Shown: positions 35,231 to 46,899 of the stretch, piece after piece | Numbering within the stretch: position 1 is the first letter of the stretch | Layout: each line of letters starts with the position of its first letter | Source: Hemerocallis citrina | Taxonomy: Eukaryota > Streptophyta > Magnoliopsida > Asparagales > Asphodelaceae | DNA length: 64,000 bases | Direction of reading: 5' to 3' | Assembly (NCBI GenBank): GCA_017893485.1 | Contig: JACEHZ010000207.1 | Location: forward strand, 2,752,001-2,816,000 | The notes under the pieces: generated by a model | What the model saw: the letters and a program-made list of their open reading frames with translations, nothing else | Database searches by the model: none | What the model was told of the DNA's origin: nothing | Translations under genes and position numbers: made by a program

Positions 35231-36885
35231 CTGTACACGTGCTTGCACTCATAGATCATCTAGGATACCTACCATAGTTACAGTAGTAGATTAAGTCATA
35301 ACGAGGGATTGAACCCTACCAAGATGAAGAACGATTAAGGGCTTGCCCTCGGACCTATGTAGTATGGGATGCATAGAATCCGAACAAGTGCGCATTAGTG
35401 TCATGTATTATAAATAAATGCATTAAGGACTAAGTGCACAATCACAACACGACATCAATAGGGTAGTCCCTTTAGTTCGATTTGTGACAAGTTTGTGTTT
35501 GCTAAATATGGAAAATTAAGTTATACTATTTCCGGCATAGAGAGGATGGCCGTGTATAATGATCGTCGGTTGAATAAACTGACGTACCCACAGTCTTATA
35601 TGCAGGTAAATGGCTTGATAAAGATTAAAGAGGAATCAATGCTTAAAGATTACTTCATGATCGTTGTATATTTATTTCATTGTTGTAAATTTTACTTCCG
35701 CTGTGCAAATGTAAAGTGTAATATTGATGTAAACTCTGATGTAAAGTGAAAAGTTTAAATTTCCTTGTAAAATTGTACTAAAGAAAGTGAAAAGATCTTG
35801 TAGAACATCTCGAATTCAGTGTATTTGGGATTCGGGGCGTTACATAACCAGCAACGCCAGCACCTGCCGACGAAGCCCCGATGATTCTAGAGCCATGCCA
35901 GCACCATCCCCGCATCAACCGATGCATCCTGTTCCGACCCCAGCCGTCGTCCTCCCCGACGAACGCCACCAGCAACGCCAGCACCTCCCGACGAAGCCCC
36001 GATGATGCTAGAACCATGCCAGCACCATCCTCGCATCAACCGATGCCTCCTAATCCGACCCAAATAATTTGGATATTAGAAAGAAAAAAATTGGATATTA
36101 GGGGTTCCTCAACTTCAACACGACTTTCAAACATGCATTCGACAATCGAATCCCTAACAACAAAACTCCCAAACCCAAAAAAAAATCAAAATCAATTTCG
36201 AAATCAATTTTGGAACTCAGATTTCCCCCTCCCTCTCAGCCTATCTCACCATTCTCCCCCACATACCTCCACGGCAGTGCCAACACTCCTGACGTTCGTC
36301 GTGCGCAACCCCACGCCAACGTCTGACCGCTCTCCCGCCTCCAGCCCCGGTGCCACCAACCTGAACCCCAACTGAGGGCTGCGCCGGTCGCCCCGACCTG
36401 CCTCCACGCTAGCCCCCAGTTCTTGACTGCCGCTGCACCATCGACACCAAGCCAAATCTTGGCGCCCCCCACTGACCGCCGCCAAACCGAACCCCAAACA
36501 GCGCAAACAGCCAACCCCCCACCATCCCGCCTTGCGGGTCGGGACCGACGCCACGTCGAACCCACCGGATGTGAAAATAAGGGATTTGAAGAGAAACAAG
36601 AAGATGAGGGAGAATACGGAGTGATCTAGGAGATCTTTGAAGATGTGAAGTTGGGAACGGAGGTGGGGAGGGGGGCGGCGAAGCTAGCCGCCGCCCCCCA
36701 AGAGTCAGATCTAGGGTTAGGGTTTCTTCTGGGGGATTTTTTTTGAGAGCTTCTCTCTCTAGAATTCTAGAGAGAGAAAGCTCTTTTTTCAGCTACATAA
36801 TTGTTGATTTACTGTTTACAAGACTTTTCATATGTTGTGTCGTTCTGAAGACGTGTCGTAGGCACTTGGCCACGGGCAAATCTAG

Positions 36886-36922
<37 letters not shown>

Positions 36923-36923
36923 C

Positions 36924-36997
36924 CCAAGATGAAGAAAAACTGCCACATAAAAAATATTTGCATATATTACAAGCATTACTGTCAGTACAACAATAAA
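36924..36997. repeat. Module Y, first copy (also at 37517-37589)
   Basis: CCAAGATGAAGAAA...ATTACAAGCATTACTGTCAG is shared with 37517-37589. It lies just after the Helitron array and an (AT)n(AC)n tract. Confidence 0.85.
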
Positions 36998-37014
36998 TTC
37001 TTCCATTGCAAAGG

Positions 37015-37182
37015 TACTGCAGCGTTTGCAAACGTGCAAACCACTTAGCCTGTTATTGATAACGATGGATTATGTTATAATGAACCCGTTGTTTGAAAAC
37101 AACAAGTTCAGTTTTAATATGCCTTAACCCGTCATTGCCAATGACGGGTTAAGCGATTTGTACGTTTGCAAACGCTACAGTA
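37015..37182. mobile_element. 168-bp MITE
   Basis: Inverted ends of about 26 bp: TACTGCAGCGTTTGCAAACG at 37015 and its near-complement at 37157-37182. The interior contains inverted GTCATTGCCAATGAC and GTTGTTTGAAAACAAC motifs. No clear TSD was found. It lies between module Y copy 1 and module X copy 2. Confidence 0.7.
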
Positions 37183-37206
37183 GCGTTATATATATATATA
37201 TATAAA

Positions 37207-37483
37207 AGTTGTAAATGTCTGGTTCTCCTCTCCAATAATTTGAAATAGAAGAATCCTAAATTCTTAGGACCTACCAAACAAGTAGCACACAAGTAGCACA
37301 CGGGGAAGTGAGAAAATTTCTGCTAATTATTAGACACTGCCATTGTCCTATTTGTTCAATTATTAATTGTTCAAAATATACAACAATCCAAACATAAAAT
37401 AAAATAAATTCGTAATTTCAGGAACTGTGTGCTCATTCTTCAAGGATCACCCCAAATTAACTAACCACCTTCCTTGTCAAAAC
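37207..37483. repeat. Module X, second copy
   Basis: Partner of 29248-29515. Here it is followed, after about 34 bp of AT repeat, by module Y, which probably shows the order before the Helitron insertion. Confidence 0.9.
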
Positions 37484-37516
37484 TTAGATATATATATATT
37501 TTATATGAGGTATATA

Positions 37517-37589
37517 CCAAGATGAAGAAACATTGGCACCAAAAAATATTCGCAAATATTACAAGCATTACTGTCAGTACAACAATAAA
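37517..37589. repeat. Module Y, second copy
   Basis: Partner of 36924-36997, in the uninterrupted X-Y arrangement. Confidence 0.85.
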
Positions 37590-38628
37590 GTTTTCTCACA
37601 GTGAACCAGAGGTCTGAAGTTTAAATTTCACGGGTATCAGTTTATCGTCTATTCTTGCAAACAAAAAACAAATATTAATTTACACATACTTATCTTTTAA
37701 TTAAATTATTGAGAGGTTTGGATTGAAGAATATAAGTAGTTGAATAGCATAAGAGTTGTGTGGTGATGGTGGTTGGAGGAATGGTTGGCTGTTGAGGATT
37801 TTGGTGAAGCTGATCTTTAATTCTCCATTACAAAATATACCATTATTCATCTCATTTCTTGGCACTTTGGCAGTTGCTAAGCTCCTAACAAAGTTCCAAA
37901 ACATATATTTCCGCCCGTGACCGTTGCATGTGACGAGGCAAGAGCTGTTATAATCACGTCAATGCATTGCACTGCCCCCACTTCCATATATCATACTGCT
38001 CTCTTCTCTCTCTCTATCATACAATCATACTGCTCTCTTCTCTCTGCCTTCTCTCTCCCTTCCACATAATCACGTGACCCATCAGTATGATTTATGCCAT
38101 TTATATTCAAGACTACCCAATACTGTTACTAGAACAAATATATATACGAGCCATGTTGCTAGATACATGCAATTGACACGACACTAGCTTTTGCTATGTT
38201 TTCAAAATTTTGACTGTGCAGTGTGGCTCATTGTCATGGCATGTCGGCATGTTCTTTTCAACCTTACTTCTTAATGACAACAAAATTTAGAATGCTGCAA
38301 CTATAGAATTATTTTAAGAGGGTTTAACTTCTTCAAGCTTAGTTTCCCCATCAGCTATGTCACTCCTTCATAAAACTAGCTGGCTAGCAGTTCTATGATT
38401 ATATTATATAACAGAATATACCTTCTATTTAGGAGAAAATTGAGAAAGGACGTGAAGAAAAGATAAGATTCGAGAATTATAAGATACGAATCATGAAAGA
38501 GATAAACTAATACTAGTAGGAATATGATATAGGTAAAGGAAGAATAATACATTTAAATTCGTTCTGATAATTAGATGAATATCTTTAGGCCTATGTGGAG
38601 TGTGGGGGAGGGCATGCATGAATGGTGT

Positions 38629-38675
<47 letters not shown>

Positions 38676-38848
38676 TTCAGTCGGTCTATTTAAACACCAA
38701 ACCTTCCCTCCTTCCTTATGACCTCTCAACTAACTCTCTTCTGTTTTTCCCTCTTCCACTTATCTCTATATCTCTAATTATATGCAAAACTGAACTTGCA
38801 TGCAAGAGCTATAGGTTCATTCTTCAAATTCTTCAAATAAATAGAAAG
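37590..38848 (+). promoter_or_regulatory. Upstream region and 5' UTR of the polygalacturonase gene
   Basis: CTATTTAAACACC at about 38686 is the best TATA-like element. A (GA)n tract (38632-38672) lies just upstream, a common feature of plant promoters. CT-rich leader sequence follows up to the ATG at 38849. No other gene is recognised here. Confidence 0.55.
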
Positions 38849-41800
38849 ATGGGTTTATTTAGGTTTAAAGGTATTCTGCTAGCTCTTCTCCTTGTCTCCC
38901 TTCTACTCTGTTTGAGATTCGAGGCCACTGATGCAAAGCGAGGAAGGCACTGGAGGCCGAGGAGGTCAGTTCCCAATACTTCATCTTTGACCAAAAAGAA
39001 AGTAAAAGTTGGCAACCGTCATCACCGCTCTCAGCACTCTGGTGGTGGTGCTGACAGGCGGTCAAGCCCAAGCCCAAGCCCAAGCCCAAACCGAAAACCG
39101 AATCCAAGTCCAAGTCCAAGTACTCCCAGCTCGAACCCGAATCCAAGTCCAAGTCCAAGTACTCCCAGCTCGAACCCGAATCCAAGTTCTAGTATCCCCA
39201 CCCCAGCCCCGAATCCTAGTCCAACTCCCTTTCCAAGTCCGATTACGCCAACCCCAACCACGAATCCTAGTCCAAGTCCGATTCCAAATCCTAGTCCAAG
39301 TATCCCCAGCCCGAACCCGGGAAAAGGAAACCTACCATCCCAACATGCAGTGGTGTTCAATGTGCTCAACTTTGGAGCAAAGGGAGATGGAGTCGTCGAT
39401 GACACGAAGGTGGCTCTCACTACTTTTCCTTCACTTGACCAACTGAACTGATGAGGGTTTTTATAATTTGCCTGTTTAATATCTCACGACAATATGACAA
39501 TGTAATTTGTAACAATAATCACATATACAATAATATAATATAAACAAAATACAGGCATTCCAAGGGGCATGGGCAGAAGCTTGCAAAGTAGAGGCTTCAA
39601 CAGTATTAGTTCCATGGGGTTATGAGTTCCTTGTGGGTCCCATCTCCTTCTCTGGGCCCTACTGCCAACCCAACATTGTATTTCAGGTAACACTCTGCTC
39701 ATTCTCCTACTTATTTTTGTTGACTTGCTCACCAGAAAACAAACCAACCAACTAATGCATTTGTAAGGTCAGGAATCTGGCTGGTCATGCCGTCATGGGG
39801 TACTAAACAACAAATTTTGGCAGCCATCTCGTGAGTTTGGATAAATTGCAACAAAATAAATAAATAAATAATTTTTTAAAGAAAAACTTGTGAAGTAAGG
39901 AAATGTATATGATCCCCTAAACTAAGAATTATGCAAATAACCTCCTGTACTACTTCTGGGAGTTCATGAAATTGGATTGGTGTTCAAAATATAGCACGTG
40001 CTTGTCATGTAACCTACTTTAGTCTTAGAGTGACCAAAATGACCCTTTTGCCACCTTTTTTTTTCTCAAAAAAAATAATGGAACTAGACCTTCAAGGAAA
40101 CGGAAAGTCGGAGAAAATCGGGTTTTGCAGAAAAAAATGAGAGGAGGTAATGAGAAGGTGGATTAATGTATCCATCATAAAGGGAAAGGGGCAAGGAGAT
40201 GTATGGAATTAACATCGGTAGTTAGGTCATAACCCCTTCCCGTCAAGAATAACAAAAAATTCCATCTCTTATTAAAGACAAATAACTAGAGGGATAAAAG
40301 TTCAAGGCATCCAACAATGCAGGCACATATATGCAAACATATACTTGTAGGAGGAATTATAAATACGGCATTTGTTAATGACATGTATTCAGAAAAAAAC
40401 CCTTTATTTGTTACCAGTGAAGACAGCATATGTACCCACAATTCAGGTCCTGCACTTGTCGTATAGTTTATAGAATCTGGTCACAGAATTAGCCAGATGA
40501 GTGATATATACATGGGCATATTTCCAGATTCAATCAAATCTTATATACATATATTGGTCCAGATCAAATAATATCTTGGAGATTGGCATAATGCAGGACC
40601 ATTAAAAATCAGCATTTTATGGACTAAGTTTCAAATCAAACAATGGCGTGCACTCTTTGCACATATGATTGAAATTCGTGGCAGATTCAACTGCGATCAA
40701 TCACACATCAATCGCACGCAAAAGGTGCAGAAAGATATAGCAGAATGCAAGCGCTAGAAAGCATAATCAGTTAAGCCTAGGCTAATAGTAATAGAAGATC
40801 TAAACACTTCATGCATTTTCAATTGGAAAATATATGTGCGTTTTTTGGTATCCATCTAATCTAACTACATGCACTGCTTTATCCTCGTAAACTGGATAAA
40901 CCAGCTTGCTGAGAAACATGCTAATTGTAATAGATATGTTTAAGTATAACTCAATAGATATGGTAGCCACCATCAGATGAACCAGCTTGCTAAGAAACAT
41001 GCTAATCGTAATAGATATGCTACTAACCGCAATAAGCAACTTGGTAACTTACCATGAAAATAAATAGAACGTGATGTAAGTAAAAGCAATGTTGACTTAC
41101 TTTTCAGAATTACGACAATTCAGTTGCACCATTGCTAGTCAATTAACCATCACTTAACCTTCCAACCGTCATAGATATGTTTAAGTATAACTCATGCCCC
41201 TAATATTGTTGAAACAAACCAGAAGGTTGATTAAACTGAGTACGAGCAATGGTAATTCATAATAGCAACAATTTCAAGAGACTTACAACTGTTGATTGAG
41301 TCTGTTTTTTTGCCCTCTGTTACAGTTGGATGGGATGATCATTGCTCCCAAAAGCCCCAAGGCTTGGGGTGCTGGCCTGCTGCAGTGGCTTGAGTTTACC
41401 AAGCTTAGAGGCATCACAATTCAAGGTCGTGGTGTCATAGAAGGCCAGGGCAGCGTGTGGTGGACCTATTCACAGTCGGGTGAAGAACCGGTAGGCCCCA
41501 TGGAAACACTCTTATTTTGATAAACCCCCAAAATTCTCACTTAAATATGAAATCTCAACTATTTACTTAATAACTTGTTTACCAGATAAGCGCTGATCTG
41601 AATGGAAATATGCCGAGCATCAAACCAACGGTGAGCAGTACTTTCTGCTAAATATCATATCTGTCTTGTCTTGTATGTTTTAAGGCCTCACGCATAGCAA
41701 AAAGGTTCTCTTGACGCAAGTTCATATGAGTTCTGATTTGATAACCTGCTTCTGAAGCCCTTGGATTAAGGGGGGCTCATCAGAAAGTGCCTCCCTAAAA

Positions 41801-43762
41801 GATCTCAACAAAATTCGAGCAGAGTGTGTATGGTGCACTTAATCCAAGGCCTCTAAGAAGCAGGGTTACAAGAGTCCTATAAACCGGCTTCCAGTGGATT
41901 TCTTTTCCCCCACAAACATGACCCTAATATGCCTTATTAATCTTTTGTCGGCAGGCTCTAAGGTTCTACGGGAGTTACAATGTCACCGTCACGGGAATAA
42001 CAATCCAGAACAGCCCGCAATGCCACCTCAAGTTTGATAATTGTGAAGCCGTCATGGTCTTTAACATGACCATCTCATCCCCAGGAGACAGCCTTAACAC
42101 TGACGGAATACACCTTCAGAATTCCCAGAGTGTTTCCATCCATCATGTCAACGTGGCCTGCGGTAATTATTCATTTACATATGTTAACTACCTGCCTCAG
42201 ATAATAATCAAGTAAAAGAGAGAAAAATAAATTAAAGGAAAATATTCATTATAGATATGATATATACACTTAAAGGTGTAAGCACAGTAGAAAATAGTTA
42301 CCTAGCTGCCACAAATTGAATATGAAGTAGACAATTGGAATCAATTACATGTGACAATTATCTGTTTTTATGATGCTGACAAAAAATCTACAATGACAGG
42401 CGATGACTGTGTCTCCATACAAACAGGATGCTCCGATGTAAAAATACACAGTATTCATTGTGGTCCTGGCCATGGTATCAGCATTGGAGGGCTTGGGAGG
42501 GATAACACTAAAGCTTGTGTCTCAAATATTACTGTCCAAGATGTTGATATCCACAACACAATGACAGGCGTTCGAATCAAAACCTGGCAGGTACCAACAT
42601 TTCTCACCTCACAGAAAAACCTCACAACTCGCAATTTTTTTTAAAATAAAATTCCTCGCAAACTAATTCCATTAAAAATAATAACGTATGCAGAGAACTT
42701 CCCTTTAAAATAACCTACGTATCACCATTTTCATCACACCCTTTCAATGTAGGAAGCACGGATGCAGGTATCAAAATGGGACAAACACACACAGCCACAG
42801 TAAACTATATGTTGTGAGATTATGTATCACAGTTATGCCTAAACTTAATTTAAGTGGCATCCATCATGAAAGAGTTTGAATAGAAGGTGAATTAAGAGAT
42901 GTCTAATTTATGTAAAAGTAGTTTTAGTTTCATCATCTGCAAAATTTACAAAATACCAGAAAATCCAGTCCTCTCAACTATAATAGAAGTTTTCTAGTAT
43001 TAGAAATGTGAAAGTCATTGAAATTGATTCCTATATGCTCGATAGTGTCAAGAAGTGTTCAAAATTTAAAAGAGTAAAATTTTGGACACTTGAAATGCGT
43101 CACACACATGTCCAAGTGTCCACGAAGTGCCGATGTCCATCCAACAAAGATACGACTTTACGATAATGTCAGTGCAACATAGGTATCAACACTCTAACAG
43201 AGCGTACACATTCTTTACGGATCTTCAACTTGACTCTTATCTTATAAATTCATGATTCCGTATATCAAAAATTGAAACATACCTATACTATAAAGAATTT
43301 CAAAGACCTAGAACAGGCTGAGTAAAAACGAAAACACGTTTCCTAATGTAAGGAAACTTTTGTCAGCAGGGTGGATCAGGGTCAGTGCAGGGAATAAAGT
43401 TCTCAAACATTAGAATGTATGAAGTTCAAACACCAATAGTGATTGATCAATTCTACTGCGATCGAAGCACTTGCAAGAACCAGACATCAGCAGTGGCACT
43501 GACAAGCATCAGCTACGAGAGCATCATCGGGACATACACTGTCGAGCCTGTGCGCTTCGCATGCAGCGACTTCACTCCTTGTTCAGACATCAGCCTGACT
43601 GAGGTGGAGCTCAAGCCAGTACAAGAGCAGTACCACATGTACGAACCCTTCTGTTGGCAGGCATTTGGCGAGCTGTACACACCAACAGTCCCTCCCATCT
43701 TCTGTTTGCAGAATGGGAAGCCACTAAGCAATCGTGTCCTAGCTGATCATGATACATGTTGA
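38849..43762 (+). CDS. Polygalacturonase (glycosyl hydrolase 28), seven exons, Pro/Ser-rich N-terminus
   Basis: Secreted pectin hydrolase that cuts alpha-1,4 galacturonan in the cell wall. Exons: 38849-39409, 39555-39686, 41326-41490, 41586-41630, 41955-42162, 42400-42590, 43370-43762. All introns are GT-AG and the joined frame is open, 564 aa. Residues 1-29 are a signal peptide (hydrophobic [14 protein letters not shown]). Residues about 70-165 are Ser/Pro-rich repeats. The GH28 fold starts at [13 protein letters not shown]. All four catalytic motifs are present: NTD (349-351), GDD (371-373), GHG (394-396) and RIK (429-431). The Pro-rich domain and exon layout resemble the At1g48100-like (PGX3) clade. 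An upstream in-frame ATG at 38600 reads through the (GA)n tract and is rejected. A copia element lies 281 bp downstream, tail to tail. Confidence 0.95.
39101..39178 (+). repeat. 39-bp in-frame tandem repeat in polygalacturonase exon 1
   Basis: A 39-bp unit starting AATCCAAGTCCAAGTCCAAG occurs at 39101 and again at 39140. It adds 13 codons (Pro/Ser/Asn-rich) per copy without breaking the frame, so it can change linker length. Confidence 0.88.
40895..41195. repeat. Short direct repeats in polygalacturonase intron 2
   Basis: ACCAGCTTGCTRAGAAACAT with the following GCTAATYGTAATAGATATG occurs near 40900 and 40981. ATAGATATGTTTAAGTATAA occurs near 40930 and 41171. Otherwise the 1.6 kb intron (39687-41325) shows nothing I recognise. 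Confidence 0.75.
41738..41880. repeat. Foldback in polygalacturonase intron 4
   Basis: TAACCTGCTTCTGAAGCCC and CTTGGATTAAG (left arm) pair with CTTAATCCAAG and AGAAGCAGGGTTA (right arm). This makes an imperfect stem of about 30 bp with a loop of roughly 80 nt. Confidence 0.7.
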
Positions 43763-44042
43763 TACAAAATACCTAAGTCTGCAAGTACATGTGTGTGGTT
43801 GTGATTATTCCAACCCCTTAGTGCCAATGGCGTAGGATATATAAATATGCTATTATATTCCAACCTAGGGATACTTTTCATATCACGATTCTAGAGAGCT
43901 CATATTTGATTCTATGCAAGAAAATCCTACTTGTGATATTAAAACGATCTTCACCTCTAATAATTTTACATGAACAACACAAAAGCATGATTACTGATTA
44001 TTTATTTTAAAAAAATAAACTGATCTGGAAATCGGTGAGGAG

Positions 44043-44155
44043 TGATAAAACATCCAAACCAAATCAAGACATCAAGATTCAAAGAGAAATCATAGCAGAG
44101 AGAAATGGAAAGTAGGGTTTCATTCATTTTGGGGCTGCCATAGAAAATAGAATAC

Positions 44156-44188
<33 letters not shown>

Positions 44189-44246
44189 CACTTGACAGCC
44201 AAAAGGACTATAATACCCTTATAGTATAAGCATAATTACTTTAATA
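44043..44246 (-). repeat. 3' LTR of the copia element
   Basis: 204 bp, homologous to 48792-48989. It contains a longer (GA)n tract (44160-44187) than its partner. Confidence 0.9.
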
Positions 44247-44259
44247 TCCTCCCTCAAAC

Positions 44260-44661
44260 TCACGATGCGGCTGCAATAAGCAATGAGAGTTTGCCAACAA
44301 GAAAACAAAAACGTGAAATAGAATGTGACTTGGTAAAAAAGTTTGCAATCTGCATGGAGGAAGGAACAAACGGTAAAGTAATGGTGCCATGCTTGAGGTG
44401 GTGACGAGTAAAATGACAATCAATCTCGATGTGTTTGGTCTGTTCATGAAAAACTGAGTTGTGGAAAATCTGAATAGCACTTTGGTTGTCACAATACATA
44501 GGAGTAGGATGAGAAAGAACAACACCCATATCTGTAAGTAACCAACGTAACCAAATAATTTCTTTAGTAGTGGATGTCATAGCACGATACTCTGCCTCCG
44601 TAGAAGATTGAGAAACAACAGTTTGTTTCTTACTTTTCCAAGAAATAAGAGAATCACCCAA
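44260..44661 (-). pseudogene. Copia RNase H
   Basis: On the minus strand, ISWKSKKQTVVSQSSTEAEY and TKHIEIDCHFTRHHLKHG are hallmark copia RNase H blocks (E and D catalytic residues visible). The stretch is open for 133 residues and ends near the PPT. Confidence 0.88.
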
Positions 44662-45910
44662 AAAGATACAGAAACCAGAAACCAGTAACAGACTTGCGAT
44701 CTGTGGGGATCACGCCCGTGATCAACATCAGAGTATGCATGCAACTCCAAGGAAGAAGTGGATGGAAGCAAAAGACTCTGAAAAATGGTCCCTCGAAGAT
44801 ACCGCAAGATACGAAGAACAGCTGCCCAATGTACGGTGGTAAGGGAAGCAACAAACTGACTAACAATATGAACAACATAAGCAATGTCTGGACGAGTGAT
44901 GGTGAGGTAGACCAAACTTCCAACAATAGTGCGGTATAAAGTAGGATCAGACAAAGGAGTACCATCAGAAGGAGCGTACTGAACATTCAGCTCACAAGGA
45001 GTATCAACAGTTCTAGTATCGTAAGACGAGCACGCTCAAGAATATCAGCAGTGTACTTAAACTGAGAAAGAAGATAACCTTTTGGAGAAAATGCAACTTC
45101 AATACCCAAAAAATACCGTAGAGAACCCAAATCCTTCATTTCAAATTGATGAGCTAATTCTGACTAATACTACAATGCCATCAACATCATCACCAGTAAT
45201 AATCATATCATTAACATATAGAGAAAGTAAGATACGACCAATAGGAGTACACTTAATAAAGAGAGCCGAGTAATGATTGCTGGAGGAAAACCCAAGAGAA
45301 GTGACAATGGTAGAGAATTTCTCAAACCAAGCTCGAAGTGCATGTTTGAGGCCATACAACGCTTTCTTAAGTTTACAAACTTCTCCATGATTATGAGAGA
45401 CCAGGTGGGGGAACCATATAAACTTCTTCATGCAAATCACCATTCAAGAAAGCATTCTTAACATCCATTTGAGATATATGCCATTGACGAACAGATGCAA
45501 CTGCAATAAGAGTAAGAACTGTGGTTATTTTTGCAACAGGAGCAAAAGTCTCCTCATAATCCATACCATACTGCTGAGAAAATCCCTTAGCAACCAATCC
45601 AGCTTTGTAGCGCTCAACCGATCCATCAGACTTTGTCTTGATTTTATAAACCCAACGAGAACCAACTGCACTCTTACCAGAGGGTAAAGGTACCAAATCC
45701 CAAGTGTGTCTTTTCCAAGGCAGAAAGTTCTTCATTCATCGCATGATGCCAATGGGGGTCAAGAACTGCCTCATTGTAGGATGAGGGCTCAGAGAGACAA
45801 TGAATAGATGCTAAAAATGAAGAGAAAGAAGCGGAATAACAGAAGTAAATAAAATCTGGTAGGTGAGTAGACTTACGAGAACGCTGAGAATAACGAGAAG
45901 AGGAATCCAC
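44662..45910 (-). pseudogene. Copia reverse transcriptase (frameshifted)
   Basis: [20 protein letters not shown], then [33 protein letters not shown], then [17 protein letters not shown]. The catalytic box reads YVNDMIITGDD, with Asn in place of the first Asp of YVDD. SDPTLYRTIVGSLVYLTITR follows. At least two frameshifts. This copy cannot encode active RT. Confidence 0.9.
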
Positions 45911-46129
45911 AATCCCATGAGGAGTTTGGGCTCCGACGGGAGGAGGGGAGAATCACGAGTGTCAAACTGCGAATCACCAGTATCTCCAGAACTAACAGTG
46001 CGAGTCCTGCGAGAATAATGAAAAGGAAATGGAGCTACAGGAGCAAGTGATGAGTCGGAGTTAGGAATGGGAGAGACTGGTGCAAAAATGTTCTCTGTAT
46101 GGTCAATAAAAGGATCAATATAAATGAGC

Positions 46130-46844
46130 TCAGATTTGGTCAAGTTGTGAGAAATAGAAGGAATAGAGAAGAAAGGTATATGCTCCAAAAACAAAACATG
46201 GCGGGAGACATAGTTTTTGCGAAGCTGGATCAAAACAACGATATCCCTTTTCTCCCTCACCATAACCAATAAATACACAAATGGCAGAGTGAGACGATAA
46301 TTTCGTACACTCTACATGTGGACGAAGGACAAAGCAAGTAGAACCAAAGACTCTCAATGAGGAATAGTAAGGAGCATGCCCATATAGTTTTTCAAAGGGT
46401 GTTAAACCTAAAATAATAAATGATGGGATCTTATTAATTAGGTTGACTGCAGTAAAACTGCTTCTCCCCAAAACTCACTAGGAACTTAAGATGACAACAA
46501 AAGATAACGAGCAGTTTCAACAATGTGCCTATGTTTTTTTTTTCAGCAACACAATTTTGCTCAGGAGTATTAGTACAAGAAGACTGGTGAACAGTTCCAT
46601 CTAAAGCAAGTAAATCACAAAATTTATTCGAAGTATATTCACCACCCAAATCACATCTAAAACACTTGATAACAGCACAATGTTGAGTTTTTACAAGAGA
46701 TCGAAAGTTTTTATAAACGTCAAAAAAGTCAGAACAACGTTTCATGAGATAAACCCAACAAAAATGAGTGTGATCATCAATGAAAGAAACATATATCATA
46801 TATAGACCCCCCTTTTGTAACAAAAGGGGAAGACCCCCACACAT
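46130..46844 (-). pseudogene. Copia integrase core
   Basis: FIDDHTHFCWVYLMK, FRCDLGGEYTSNKF and the degraded TPEQNCVAEKKN (normally NGVAERKN) give the DDE core. A following block FEKLYGHAPYYSSLRVFGS is the conserved integrase C-terminal part. Open in pieces only. Confidence 0.87.
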
Positions 46845-46899
46845 CCGAATGGACTAAATCAAATGGCGCAGAAGAGCAATAAGTACTTAAATTAAAAGG

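Larger units (their letters stand above)
32527..35844 (+). mobile_element. 3.3 kb solo LTR, Ty3/gypsy (Del/Tekay-like)
   Basis: It starts TGTAATGCCC and ends GGGGCGTTACA, flanked by the 5-bp TSD TAACC (32522-32526 and 35845-35849). Only one pair of LTR termini is present and there is no PBS, PPT or coding domain, so this is a solo LTR left by LTR-LTR recombination. Long LTRs with these termini are typical of Del/Tekay-type chromoviruses; that assignment is inferred. It carries paired AGTCGACT palindromes (33667-34463) and three hairpin repeats (34978-35230). Confidence 0.85.
31668..36787 (-). mobile_element. Non-LTR retroelement (LINE-like, non-autonomous) containing a solo LTR
   Basis: It is flanked by a 16-18 bp duplication, CAGCTACATAATTGTT (31652-31667 and 36790-36805), in the range of LINE TSDs. 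On the minus strand its 5' end is a palindromic hairpin, GAGCTTTCTCTCTCTAGAAT and its complement (about 36745-36787). A GC-rich region follows, and the 3' end reads TTTTTAATAGAATGC then a long G run. No RT is visible. The same family recurs at 52141-53723. Without the solo LTR it is about 1.8 kb. Confidence 0.6.
31310..36885 (+). mobile_element. Helitron array unit 5, split by a nested non-LTR element
   Basis: The 5' part is 31310-31667. The 3' part resumes at 36788 and ends with the hairpin region and CTAG at 36882-36885. The join is marked by the direct repeat CAGCTACATAATTGTT on both sides of the insertion. Its (CT)n(TA)n tract lies at 31512-31600. Confidence 0.75.

Noticed and set aside
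35787..36629. Open frames of 70-160 codons on both strands
   Set aside because: GC-rich 5' region of the non-LTR element; no recognised domain and competing frames on both strands.
38600..38848. Upstream in-frame ATG that would extend the polygalacturonase N-terminus
   Set aside because: It reads through the (GA)n tract and gives a poly Arg-Glu stretch before the signal peptide; the ATG at 38849 gives a standard secretory start.
39410..39451. Open frame continuing past polygalacturonase exon 1
   Set aside because: This is intron read-through; GT at 39410 joins in frame to the exon at 39555, which encodes conserved GH28 sequence.
41750..41780. miR159/miR319-like word in polygalacturonase intron 4 (TTGGATTAAGGGGGGCTC)
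   Set aside because: About 15 of 21 positions match miR159, but it sits on the 5' arm and the core differs; more likely a chance match in the foldback.
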